Below, piece by piece: positions 55,567-63,167 of a stretch of DNA of 64,000 nucleotides (position 1 is its first letter; every line of letters begins with the position of its first letter). Below the pieces are notes generated by a model that did no database searches, was not told the DNA's origin, and saw only the letters and a program-made list of their open reading frames with translations. The DNA is from Komagataeibacter xylinus. GTDB taxonomy: Bacteria; Pseudomonadota; Alphaproteobacteria; Acetobacterales; Acetobacteraceae. The DNA lies in NCBI RefSeq assembly GCF_009834365.1, contig NZ_CP041348.1, forward strand, positions 714,001 to 778,000. Reading direction: 5' to 3'. Made by a program: the position numbers and the translations under genes.

Positions 55567-56540
55567 AGGGAATCTCCATCGGTATCAATTGAATGAATGC
55601 GATAGGCGCCTGTGGTGGGGTCGAGCCCGTCCACGGTGGCGAGTTCGGACAGCCGGCGCTGCGCGCCCCGGCCGGAAAGGACGGCGATTACGTCGATGGT
55701 CTCGGCGATCAGCGCGCGCGGCACCGTGACCACAATTTCCTGGATCAGCTGCTCCATACGGTGCAAGGCACCGATGGCGGTGCCGGCATGAAGCGTGCCA
55801 ATGCCGCCGGGGTGACCGGTGCCCCACGCCTTGAGCAGATCCAGCGCCTCGGGACCGCGCACCTCACCAATCGGGATACGATCAGGCCGCAGGCGCAGGG
55901 CCGAGCGTACCAGTTCGGACAGGGTCACGATGCCGTCGCGCGTACGGAGCGAGACAAGGTTGGGCGCAGCACATTGCAGTTCGCGCGTATCTTCGATCAG
56001 CACGACCCGGTCGTCGGTTTTTGCGACCTCGGCCAGCAGGGCGTTGACCAGCGTGGTCTTGCCGGTGGATGTCCCGCCCGCGACCAGAATGTTTTTCCGC
56101 TCGGCAACGACCTGGCGCAGGAAACTGGCCTGGGCGTTGGTCATGATCCCGGCTTCGACATAGTCATCGAGGGTGAACACGGCGACAGCGGGTTTACGGA
56201 TTGCGAAACTCGGGGCTGTCACCACGGGCGGGAGCAAACCCTCGAACCGCTCCCCGGTCGGCAGTTCCGCCGACACGCGCGGTGCCTCGTCATGCACCTC
56301 CGCCCCGACATGGTGCGCCACAAGGCGGACGATGCGCTCCGCATCGGCGGGGGTGATGATCTCACCCGTGTCGTATAGCCCCTCGGACAGACGATCGATC
56401 CACAGCCGCCCGTCCGGATTAAGCATCACCTCTACGACAGCGGGATCGGCAAGGTGCCCCGCGATCGCCGACCCCATCGCTGTGCGCAGCATCGAGATGC
56501 CGCGTGCCTGACTTTCCGAATTATAATGCGAAACCGCCAT
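55563..56540 (-). CDS. trbB: conjugal transfer ATPase TrbB (VirB11-like)
   Basis: 325 aa. Walker A in [20 protein letters not shown] near residue 160, Asp box [10 protein letters not shown], Walker B region [20 protein letters not shown] and His box [15 protein letters not shown]. Hexameric traffic ATPase at the base of the secretion channel. First trb gene of the operon; 170 bp separate it from the copG-like gene. Confidence 0.95.
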   Translation of the reverse strand: MAVSHYNSESQARGISMLRTAMGSAIAGHLADPAVVEVMLNPDGRLWIDRLSEGLYDTGEIITPADAERIVRLVAHHVGAEVHDEAPRVSAELPTGERFEGLLPPVVTAPSFAIRKPAVAVFTLDDYVEAGIMTNAQASFLRQVVAERKNILVAGGTSTGKTTLVNALLAEVAKTDDRVVLIEDTRELQCAAPNLVSLRTRDGIVTLSELVRSALRLRPDRIPIGEVRGPEALDLLKAWGTGHPGGIGTLHAGTAIGALHRMEQLIQEIVVTVPRALIAETIDVIAVLSGRGAQRRLSELATVDGLDPTTGAYRIHSIDTDGDSL

Positions 56541-56712
56541 CTGATCCCCGCTCGAACGGGACCGGAACAGATGGTCCCCACACGGGGATGATTAAAAGAG
56601 GGCCATTTCGGCTCGATTCAACAACTATTGCGGACCGTGCGGCCATTGCGTGGAAACGGCGGTAATCGGCGGGATTGACGAATCCTTTTGGCTGCCCCAC
56701 GCAATCTGACGA

Positions 56713-57150
56713 TTACTGGGGGTCTTCACCACGATTGCGCCGCGTGTCGATGTCCCGCGACAGTTCCCTGAGAAAGCGATCTCCCGTCGCCAGTTTTCGC
56801 CCGAGCGATTGCAGGAAACCCTCGAACCGCTCGACGCCTTTCGCTCTGGCCGATGCCTGGGCACTGTCAGGCAGCGGTGGAGTGACGGTCAGCCAGAAAC
56901 GAATGAACAGTGCCAACGTCTCGCCCATAATAGCGAGATCTTCGTCCATCCCGGCAATCTGGCGGTCGATCCTTTCCATACGACGGGCAAACACCGCCTC
57001 CAGCCGCTCCGACGCATCGGCCGAAAGGAAGGAGGCGACGGCAGCCTCGATCACCGCCGATTTCGAGACGTTGCGCCGCAACGCCAGCGCTTCGACCTGC
57101 TTCAGAAGCTCGGCCTCGAAATACACGTTCATGCGGGTCTTGCTCGGCAT
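56713..57150 (-). CDS. CopG/ribbon-helix-helix protein of conjugative element
   Basis: 145 aa from the ATG at 57150, chosen for GAGG upstream; ATG 57156 is an alternative. N-terminus MPSKTRMNVYFEAELLKQVEAL then RNVSKSAVIEAAVASFLS: ribbon-helix-helix DNA-binding fold. The rest is helical (ERLEAVFARRMERIDRQIAGM) with one hydrophobic helix (LALFIRFWLTVTPPLP). Stands between traG and trbB as in Tn4371-type elements, probably regulating transfer genes. Confidence 0.82.
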   Translation of the reverse strand: MPSKTRMNVYFEAELLKQVEALALRRNVSKSAVIEAAVASFLSADASERLEAVFARRMERIDRQIAGMDEDLAIMGETLALFIRFWLTVTPPLPDSAQASARAKGVERFEGFLQSLGRKLATGDRFLRELSRDIDTRRNRGEDPQ

Positions 57151-57158
57151 GGGCATCC

Positions 57159-59147
57159 TCACAGATCGAGGCCATCGGCAGGGTCCATCGTCGCCTGCCG
57201 CGCAACGGAACGAGCCTGCTGACGTATGGTGCGCGCCCTGACGGCATCGACATCCGGCTCGTCGTCGAGCACATCGAACTCCTGCACGCACGGATGCTCG
57301 GGTGGCGCGACATCCTCATGCTCCGGCAATTCCGGTTCGCGGCGAATACCGGCATTGGCCGAATCGCCATCAGCCCCATTACTGCGATCCGGTGCTGGCC
57401 CTTCTGATGGAGCGCCTACCTCCAGCGCCGACCAGTCATCGGACGGGAGCGCGGACGGGGGTTTCGTCCCGGCGGACGGGGGCGGCAGGACACGCTCCAT
57501 GAACCGCGCATCCTCGTAATAGCGCGCCTTCTTCGCGCGGACGGGGGCGACGCCCGCGACCAGCAGCAGTTCATCGGTCGGCGGAAGCTGCATCACCTCG
57601 CCGGGCGTGAGCAAAGGTCGTGCCGTTTCCTGCCGCGACACCATGAGATGCCCGAGCCAGGGCGATAGCCGGTGCCCGGCATAATTGGTGGAATCACGCA
57701 TCTCGGTCGCGGTGCCGAGCGCGTCCGACACCCGCCGGGCGGTGCGCTCGTCGTTGGTAGCAAACGCGACGCGGACATGGCAGTTGTCGAGAATGCTGTT
57801 GTTCGCGCCGTAAGCTTTTTCGATCTGGTTGAGGCTCTGCGCGATCAGAAAGGATTTGATCCCATAGCCCGCCATGAAGGCTAGCGCGCTCTCGAAGAAA
57901 TCGAGACGGCCGAGGGCGGGAAACTCATCGAGCATCAGTAGCAGCCGGTGCCGATGAGTGGACACATACAGATCCTCCGTCAGACGACGGCCGATCTGAT
58001 TGAGGATCAGACGGATCAGCGGCTTGGTGCGGGCGATGTCGGATGGTGGGACGACGAGATAGAGGCTGGCGGGCTGCTGGCCGGACACCAGATCCGCGAT
58101 GCGCCAGTCGCACCGTGCCGTCACCTTTGCAACTACGGGGTCGCGATACAGGCCGAGGAACGACATGGCGGTGGACAACACACCTGACCGCTCATTATCG
58201 CTCTTGTTCAGCAGCTCGCGCGCCGACGAAGCAATGACGGGATGCACGCCCGCCTTGCCGAGATGCTGCGTGGACATCATGGCACGTAGCGTCGCCTCCA
58301 CCGGCCGCTTAGGATCGGAGAGAAAATTGGCGACACCGGCCAGCGTCTTGTCCGGTTCGGCATAGAGGACATGCAGGATCGCACCCACCAGCAGGGAGTG
58401 CGAGGTCTTTTCCCAATGGTTCCGCCGGTCCAGAGCACCTTCGGGATCGACGAGGATATCGGCGATGTTCTGGACGTCCCGCACCTCCTTATCGCCACGC
58501 CGGACCTCCAGCAGCGGGTTGTAGGGCGAGGATGCCGGATCGGTCGGGTCAAACAGCAGCACGCGCCCGTGGCGCGCACGAAATCCGGCGGTCAACCCCC
58601 AGTTCTCTCCCTTGATGTCATGGACGATGGCCGAGCCCGGCCATGTCAGCAGCGTCGGCACGACCAGCCCGACACCTTTGCCCGAACGGGTCGGCGCAAA
58701 GCACAGGACATGCTCTGGACCATTATGCCGGAGATAGTCCCGATCCCATCGGCCCAGCACCACGCCGTCGGGGTCGAGCAGCCCTGCCTGCTTCACCTCG
58801 CCGGCCTCCGCCCAGCGGGCCGAGCCGTATGTGGCGACGTTGCGGGCCTCGCGCGCCCGTAGGATGGACAGGCCGATGGCCACGACGCTGCCGATAATTC
58901 CACCGGACGAGGCGATGTATCCGCCCGTCACGAAAATCGACGGCGCGTAGGCATCGTAGAAATACCACCACCAGAAGAAAGCTGGCGGATAGTAGAACGG
59001 CCAGCCTGCCACCATGAACCAGGGAGCGCCAAGCTGGGGCTGAAAACCCAGGCGCCAGGCCGTCCATTCCGTGGCACTCCAGATGGCGACGAAGACGATC
59101 AGCAGGACGAGGGCGACCGCCCCCCACAGGACACGGCTTCCGGGCAT
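57159..59147 (-). CDS. traG: conjugative coupling protein TraG (VirD4-like)
   Basis: 662 aa from the ATG at 59147 (MPGSRVLWGAVALVLLIVFV); longer readings have no membrane-start character. Two or more N-terminal membrane helices, Walker A in LCFAPTRSGKGVGLVVPT near residue 150, Walker B in RLLLMLDEFPALGRLDF. The C-terminus (about 560-662) is acidic and Pro-rich. It recruits the relaxosome to the secretion channel. The relaxase gene that usually lies upstream is not in this window. Confidence 0.95.
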   Translation of the reverse strand: MPGSRVLWGAVALVLLIVFVAIWSATEWTAWRLGFQPQLGAPWFMVAGWPFYYPPAFFWWWYFYDAYAPSIFVTGGYIASSGGIIGSVVAIGLSILRAREARNVATYGSARWAEAGEVKQAGLLDPDGVVLGRWDRDYLRHNGPEHVLCFAPTRSGKGVGLVVPTLLTWPGSAIVHDIKGENWGLTAGFRARHGRVLLFDPTDPASSPYNPLLEVRRGDKEVRDVQNIADILVDPEGALDRRNHWEKTSHSLLVGAILHVLYAEPDKTLAGVANFLSDPKRPVEATLRAMMSTQHLGKAGVHPVIASSARELLNKSDNERSGVLSTAMSFLGLYRDPVVAKVTARCDWRIADLVSGQQPASLYLVVPPSDIARTKPLIRLILNQIGRRLTEDLYVSTHRHRLLLMLDEFPALGRLDFFESALAFMAGYGIKSFLIAQSLNQIEKAYGANNSILDNCHVRVAFATNDERTARRVSDALGTATEMRDSTNYAGHRLSPWLGHLMVSRQETARPLLTPGEVMQLPPTDELLLVAGVAPVRAKKARYYEDARFMERVLPPPSAGTKPPSALPSDDWSALEVGAPSEGPAPDRSNGADGDSANAGIRREPELPEHEDVAPPEHPCVQEFDVLDDEPDVDAVRARTIRQQARSVARQATMDPADGLDL

Positions 59148-59265
59148 CGGGGCTCCAATCGGCTTGGGGAAATGAAACCGATCAGAGAAGGGGCGACCCA
59201 GCGGCAGGCAATATATAATGAGTCGCGATCGTACCACCGGATACCATGGCGAAGAAAAAGGACGG

Positions 59266-59562
59266 TCAGTGCCGGGTTGCACGGGCGTCGATCACGGCCC
59301 GTTCGAGAATCTTCCGATAACCGATTTTCGTCATCCATCGCGCACGGGCGAGATGGCTTTCCCAGCAGATGCGCGTGCGCTCTCCGTCCGCCGGATCGCG
59401 ATGCAGCACGATCCGCGCCACCTCCGCCCAGTCGGCCCGATCCGCCTCGGCATCAAGTAGGCGGAGATAGGTGATGAAATGCACTTCGTCATAGGTCGTG
59501 ATCTCCGGCACGGTCGGCGTCAGATCATCGACATCGGGGTCCAGTTCGGGTCTTGCTGTCAT
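59266..59562 (-). CDS. DUF2285-type protein
   Basis: 98 aa from the ATG at 59562. Contains EVHFITYLRLLDAEADRADW and then RIVLHRDPADGERTRICWES and HLARARWMTKIGYR, the DUF2285 pattern common next to conjugation genes of alpha-proteobacterial elements. It lies upstream of traG on the same strand and is divergent from an XRE gene with shared operators. Function unknown, possibly DNA-binding. Confidence 0.75.
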   Translation of the reverse strand: MTARPELDPDVDDLTPTVPEITTYDEVHFITYLRLLDAEADRADWAEVARIVLHRDPADGERTRICWESHLARARWMTKIGYRKILERAVIDARATRH

Positions 59563-59593
59563 CCGACAGCCCTCCAGCAGGATCGCAGTCAAC

Positions 59594-59632
59594 CATATCC
59601 TAAAATGGGATAATCCCAAATCAGGATTATCG
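59594..59632. promoter_or_regulatory. palindromic operator upstream of first XRE gene
   Basis: TGGGATAATCCCA (59606-59618) is a perfect palindrome, and ATAATCC-CAAATCA-GGATTAT (59610-59630) a second, with an extra ATCC half site before. In the divergent promoter between the DUF2285 gene and the XRE gene, so both could be controlled. Confidence 0.55.
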
Positions 59633-59667
59633 GAACGGCTCCCCTCCCCGTCGGAGAGCCGTTCCGC

Positions 59668-59952
59668 ATGAAGAAATCCCTGCGCACACCCCGGCAGCTT
59701 TTGCTGCAATCGCTTCTTACAGAAGCGCGCAAAACCGGGGGTATGACGCAGGCGGAACTGGCCGCCGCACTCGGCAAGCCACAATCCTTCGTCGCCAAAT
59801 ATGAGAATGGCGAGCGACGAATCGATGTCATCGAGTTTGCTGACATAACAGCCGCCCTCGGCGTTTCCGGCGCTGATCTTCTCGTTCGTCTTGCACCTGG
59901 CGCAGAAAAGCCCCCGCCAGAGGGCGAGAATACCACGGGCCGGGACGAATAG
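59668..59952 (+). CDS. XRE-family regulator
   Basis: 94 aa. Helix-turn-helix MTQAELAAALGKPQSFVAKYENGERRIDV (about 26-54) in Cro/C1 style. C-terminal helix (VIEFADITAALGVSGADLL) for dimerisation, then a Pro-rich tail. Likely represses conjugation or its own promoter through the operators just upstream. Confidence 0.85.
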   Translation: MKKSLRTPRQLLLQSLLTEARKTGGMTQAELAAALGKPQSFVAKYENGERRIDVIEFADITAALGVSGADLLVRLAPGAEKPPPEGENTTGRDE

Positions 59953-59980
59953 GAACGATCATTCCTGGAACGATCGTTCC
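59952..59980. promoter_or_regulatory. tandem 14-bp palindromes upstream of second XRE gene
   Basis: GGAACGATCATTCC and GGAACGATCGTTCC, one perfect and one with a single mismatch, separated by 1 bp. They lie 22 bp upstream of the second XRE start and abut the stop of the first. Confidence 0.7.
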
Positions 59981-60001
59981 GACACGGGTCTCGATGATGG
60001 C

Positions 60002-60226
60002 ATGGACCTCAAAGAGGTCATGGCGGTCAACCTGCGTCGGATGCGTCATGACAGGGATATGACGCAAGAGGAGCTGGCCGATCGCGCTGGCCTGAGCACC
60101 CGCTATGTCGGGGCGATCGAACGCGCGGACGTGTCGGCAAGCGTTACGATCCTGGGAAAGATTGCCGAGGCGCTGGGCGTGGAACCGGGTGTGTTATTGA
60201 AAACTGTCCCGGCCAGCCCGCGCTGA
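60002..60226 (+). CDS. XRE-family regulator
   Basis: 74 aa from the ATG at 60002. Helix-turn-helix MTQEELADRAGLSTRYVGAIERADVSASV, then GKIAEALGVEPGVLL. The length of a bare Cro-like repressor. The tandem palindromes 22 bp upstream are probably its own operators, as in phage- or ICE-type switches. Confidence 0.85.
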   Translation: MDLKEVMAVNLRRMRHDRDMTQEELADRAGLSTRYVGAIERADVSASVTILGKIAEALGVEPGVLLKTVPASPR

Positions 60227-60249
60227 TCGGCTGAGGGTACAAGACGCCC

Positions 60250-60852
60250 TCAGTTCTTCCACGCGGTGCTATCCTTGACAACGACGGCGAACATATCCGC
60301 CAGTTCGGCCAGCGCAACGCGGCGCACGGTTTCGGCCGCGATCGTTCCGCCCAGCGGATCGGTAACATCGCGTGCGGCAATGGCGTCCGCCACCAGGGTC
60401 ACGCGCAGGCCGTACTCCTCCGCTGCCGCGCGGGCGGTGGTGGACACACAGACACCCACCGTATCACCGGCGATGATGACCTCGTTCCGACCCGTCTCCT
60501 TGATCCGGTCCGCGAGCCCGGTGCCGATAAACGCATTAGCGTGAGTCTTGAACAGAACCGTCTCCCCTTCTTGAGGCGCGACCTGGGGCAGGAAATCGCG
60601 ATACGGTCCATCGCTGGCGAAGGCAGGAGCGCCGGGTCCGGCGTCATGGGCGATATGGATGACCGGCATGCCCTTGCGACGCGCAAGGGCAAGAAGCCGC
60701 CCGGCCTCATCCGCCGCCGCATCGACATTGGCGAGCGGCACCCGCCCGTCGCGATATTCCCGCTGGATGTCGATCAGGATCAGCACCGACCGATCAAGCG
60801 GGGACGGACTGTCGTCGAGACCGTAGATCTGACGGAAGGTTTCAAGGGTCAT
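60250..60852 (-). CDS. isochorismatase-family cysteine hydrolase
   Basis: 200 aa from the ATG at 60852 with AGGAGG upstream. Catalytic triad residues are visible: Asp in SVLILIDIQREY, Lys in VLFKTHANAF, Cys in GDTVGVCVSTTARAA. The family includes nicotinamidase, which turns nicotinamide to nicotinate, and isochorismatase; the substrate cannot be told. It is convergent with the second XRE gene. A salvage role for NAD+ would be interesting beside a RES toxin, but the genes are 13 kb apart. Confidence 0.85.
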   Translation of the reverse strand: MTLETFRQIYGLDDSPSPLDRSVLILIDIQREYRDGRVPLANVDAAADEAGRLLALARRKGMPVIHIAHDAGPGAPAFASDGPYRDFLPQVAPQEGETVLFKTHANAFIGTGLADRIKETGRNEVIIAGDTVGVCVSTTARAAAEEYGLRVTLVADAIAARDVTDPLGGTIAAETVRRVALAELADMFAVVVKDSTAWKN

Positions 60853-61063
60853 TGAGGTTTTCCTCCTGGTGACAAGGAGTTCTAACGAATTGGGCATTTC
60901 ATAAACATGCGCCGCACGTTTCGTGACGTCCCGGTATCTTGACTGGAAACGATGATGGCATGGTTTGACCCTGCATGGTCAGACCGCTTATGCACTACGC
61001 CCGAACGCAGGTCGCGAAGCCGGTGGATGATCCCGATCGTGCTCCGGCGGCAAACAGCCAAAG

Positions 61064-61092
61064 CCTTATCCCGCTGACTTCGCGGGATAAGG
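61064..61092 (-). terminator. 11-bp stem hairpin after the SDR gene
   Basis: CCTTATCCCGC, loop TGACTTC, GCGGGATAAGG, about 50 bp past the SDR stop. No T tract, so it may be a 3'-end stabiliser or an attenuated terminator. Confidence 0.5.
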
Positions 61093-61139
61093 ACAATGCA
61101 CCTGCGGCATAGGCTGACCGCGATTTCTCGCGGCAGGCG

Positions 61140-61898
61140 TCAAACGGCGACGAAGCCGCCATCGACCAGAAGCTCTTCGCCGCCGACAAAGCTGCTGTCC
61201 TGTGACGCAAGGAAAAGCACGGCCTTGGCGATCTCGTCGGTTTGGGCGAGCCGACCGAAAGGAATGGCCTGCTGCATCCAGGCTTCGGCACCTTCGTTAT
61301 TGCCGAAATAGGTCTCCATCGCCGGTGTCAGCACCATGCCGGGCGACACCACATTGACGCGAATGCCCCGGCCCTTCAGATCAACTGTCCAACCGCGCGC
61401 AAGAGAACGGATCGCCGCTTTCGTCGCACTATAGATAGAGAGGTTCGGGAAACCTTTTACTGCCGCGCCGGAGCCCGCCAGAACGATGGCCCCGCCATCA
61501 GACATCAGCGGCAGCGCCTTTTGCACGGTGAAGACCATGCCTTTCACATTGATGTTAAAAAGGCGGTCGAAATGGGCCTCATCGATCTCGCCCAGAGCGG
61601 CCTGTTCGGAAATTCCGGCATTCGCAAAAACTACGTCGACCCGACCGTGATCACGGTTGATCTGCGCATAAAGCCGGTCAAGGTCTGCGGGATTAGACAC
61701 ATCACCCTGCACACCCGTTACGTTCCCGCCGGTTACTTCCTTGCCGATCTCGGTTACGGCAGCGTCAAGGCGGCTCTGGCTGCGCCCAATGATATAGACT
61801 TGGGCTCCTTCCTCGACGAAGGTCTTGGCTGTGGTAAGGCCGATACCGTCTGTACCACCTGTTACCACTACGACTCTGTCCGTGAATCGTTGCGACAT
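61140..61898 (-). CDS. short-chain dehydrogenase/reductase
   Basis: 252 aa, classical SDR length. NAD(P) site VVVVTGGTDGIGLTTAKTF, VFANAGI, catalytic Ser in LAGSGAAVKGF and Tyr/Lys in SIYSATKAAIRSLARGW, then VVSPGMVLTPAME. Substrate unknown. It is divergent from a tetR gene with palindromic sites between, so probably repressed by that protein and induced by an aldehyde, ketone or quinone-like compound. Confidence 0.9.
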   Translation of the reverse strand: MSQRFTDRVVVVTGGTDGIGLTTAKTFVEEGAQVYIIGRSQSRLDAAVTEIGKEVTGGNVTGVQGDVSNPADLDRLYAQINRDHGRVDVVFANAGISEQAALGEIDEAHFDRLFNINVKGMVFTVQKALPLMSDGGAIVLAGSGAAVKGFPNLSIYSATKAAIRSLARGWTVDLKGRGIRVNVVSPGMVLTPAMETYFGNNEGAEAWMQQAIPFGRLAQTDEIAKAVLFLASQDSSFVGGEELLVDGGFVAV

Positions 61899-61912
61899 CT
61901 TTACGTCCTCAC

Positions 61913-61962
61913 ATAAGTGGAGTGTTGTTCCACTTATGGATATGGATTACCGCTCCACTTAT
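61913..61962. promoter_or_regulatory. TetR operator in SDR / tetR divergent promoter
   Basis: ATAAGTGGA (61913-61921), 7-bp spacer, TCCACTTAT (61929-61937): perfect 9-bp inverted repeat. A further TCCACTTAT half site lies at 61954-61962, close to the tetR start. Confidence 0.75.
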
Positions 61963-61978
61963 CAAGCGGGAAAGAGAT

Positions 61979-62548
61979 ATGCCGTTGACCGATGAAACGC
62001 CCTTGCGCGCGGACGCACAGCAAAACAGAGACAAGATCCTTGCTGCTGCCGAGGAGATTTTCCTCGAGAGGGGTGCGACCGTTTCGATGAACGAGGTCGC
62101 GAGGCACGCGGGCGTTGGTATAGGCACGCTTTACCGGCGTTTTGCGACACGGGAAGATCTGCTTGCTGCTGCCTACAGCGCACGTTTCGTCGCCTTTGCC
62201 GAGGAAATGCAGGCGCACGCAGAAAGGGCCGATTGTGTTTTGGCGCTGCGTGACTACCTTGAGCGACTTGTGCGCCACACGATCATCTATCGGGGTTTTG
62301 CGTCCTCGCTTGGCATCGTGTTGAAAACCGGCACGCCGGGATGTCTTGCCACCAGCAAAGTAGGCCAGCAGCTCTTACAGTCTGCACAAGATAGCGGTCG
62401 AGTGCGTTTGGACGTATCTTTCGAGGATGTGGTGTGCATTGCTACGGCGATCTCGCTTTGCGTGGAGCAGAATGGAAATTCACAATCGCGCATCGCAAAT
62501 CTTGTCGGCGTGTTCACGGGCGGTATCTTGACTGGCTTGCCAGAGTGA
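61979..62548 (+). CDS. TetR-family regulator
   Basis: 189 aa from the ATG at 61979. DNA-binding part RDKILAAAEEIFLERGATVS then MNEVARHAGVGIGTLYRRFATREDLL. The C-terminal domain (about 75-189) is ligand-binding and of the type found with SDR genes. Divergent from the SDR gene with a shared operator. Confidence 0.87.
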   Translation: MPLTDETPLRADAQQNRDKILAAAEEIFLERGATVSMNEVARHAGVGIGTLYRRFATREDLLAAAYSARFVAFAEEMQAHAERADCVLALRDYLERLVRHTIIYRGFASSLGIVLKTGTPGCLATSKVGQQLLQSAQDSGRVRLDVSFEDVVCIATAISLCVEQNGNSQSRIANLVGVFTGGILTGLPE

Positions 62549-62579
62549 ACCGGTCTTTTTTCTATAAAGCGTCATCCAA

Positions 62580-63018
62580 TTCACGAACTTTCCATCGCCC
62601 GCCGCGCCTTGGCGAAGCCGCGATCCGTGGTCCATTCATCGGCACGGTGCCAGTTCTAACGGACGACGATGGCATCGGCCGGGATCGCGCGCAGCCGTTC
62701 TATGAATCGGCCCAGATGGAACGCGATTTGCGGATCAGTCGGCCGATAGTCGGCAACGGTCGCCGCGACGGTCTGCGCGTGGCCGAGCTTATCGACCTGC
62801 ACCACCCACGGCACGACGGTCCCGCGCGCAGATTGCCAGACAAGGGCGGTGGCGATCCGGCCGATAGGATAGGGAGCCGAAGGCCATATATCGCCAGTTC
62901 TTCGCCGGAACGCCACCCATTGCGCCGCCGCCCAGGTCCTGATCAGAACGATGATGAAGACGACAGTGATCTGACCCCAGAGTATTCGAATTCCACGCAT
63001 ACAGGCTCCAATTGGCAA
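62580..63018 (-). pseudogene. collapsed remnant of a second traG/trbF/DUF2274 cluster
   Basis: Read on the minus strand, three fragments lie in cluster order. A traG-like start (MRGIRILWGQITVVFIIVL, from 63000) runs into a trbF middle piece (GTVVPWVVQVDKLGHAQTVA and PTDPQIAFHLGRFIERLRAI) ending in a stop. A DUF2274-like end (TDRGFAKARRA) follows at about 62580-62640. All genes between were deleted. The trbF piece is similar to but clearly diverged from the intact trbF, so this comes from a different element rather than a recent duplication. Confidence 0.75.
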
Positions 63019-63167
63019 AAGAGACGGAGCCGATCAGAAAATAGGCAATTTCGGGTCTGCATTAGTAAAGGCATTGCCGGAGAGCTGTAGGATACGATCG
63101 GCGGCAAATAGGACAGTGTGTCGCGGCACTATTCCGGCACTGAGGTGGTGGATTGGCTGCGATTCGC

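Noticed and set aside
53698..55596. 632-codon open frame on the plus strand
   Set aside because: Antisense to trbE, trbD and trbC, whose motifs are intact.
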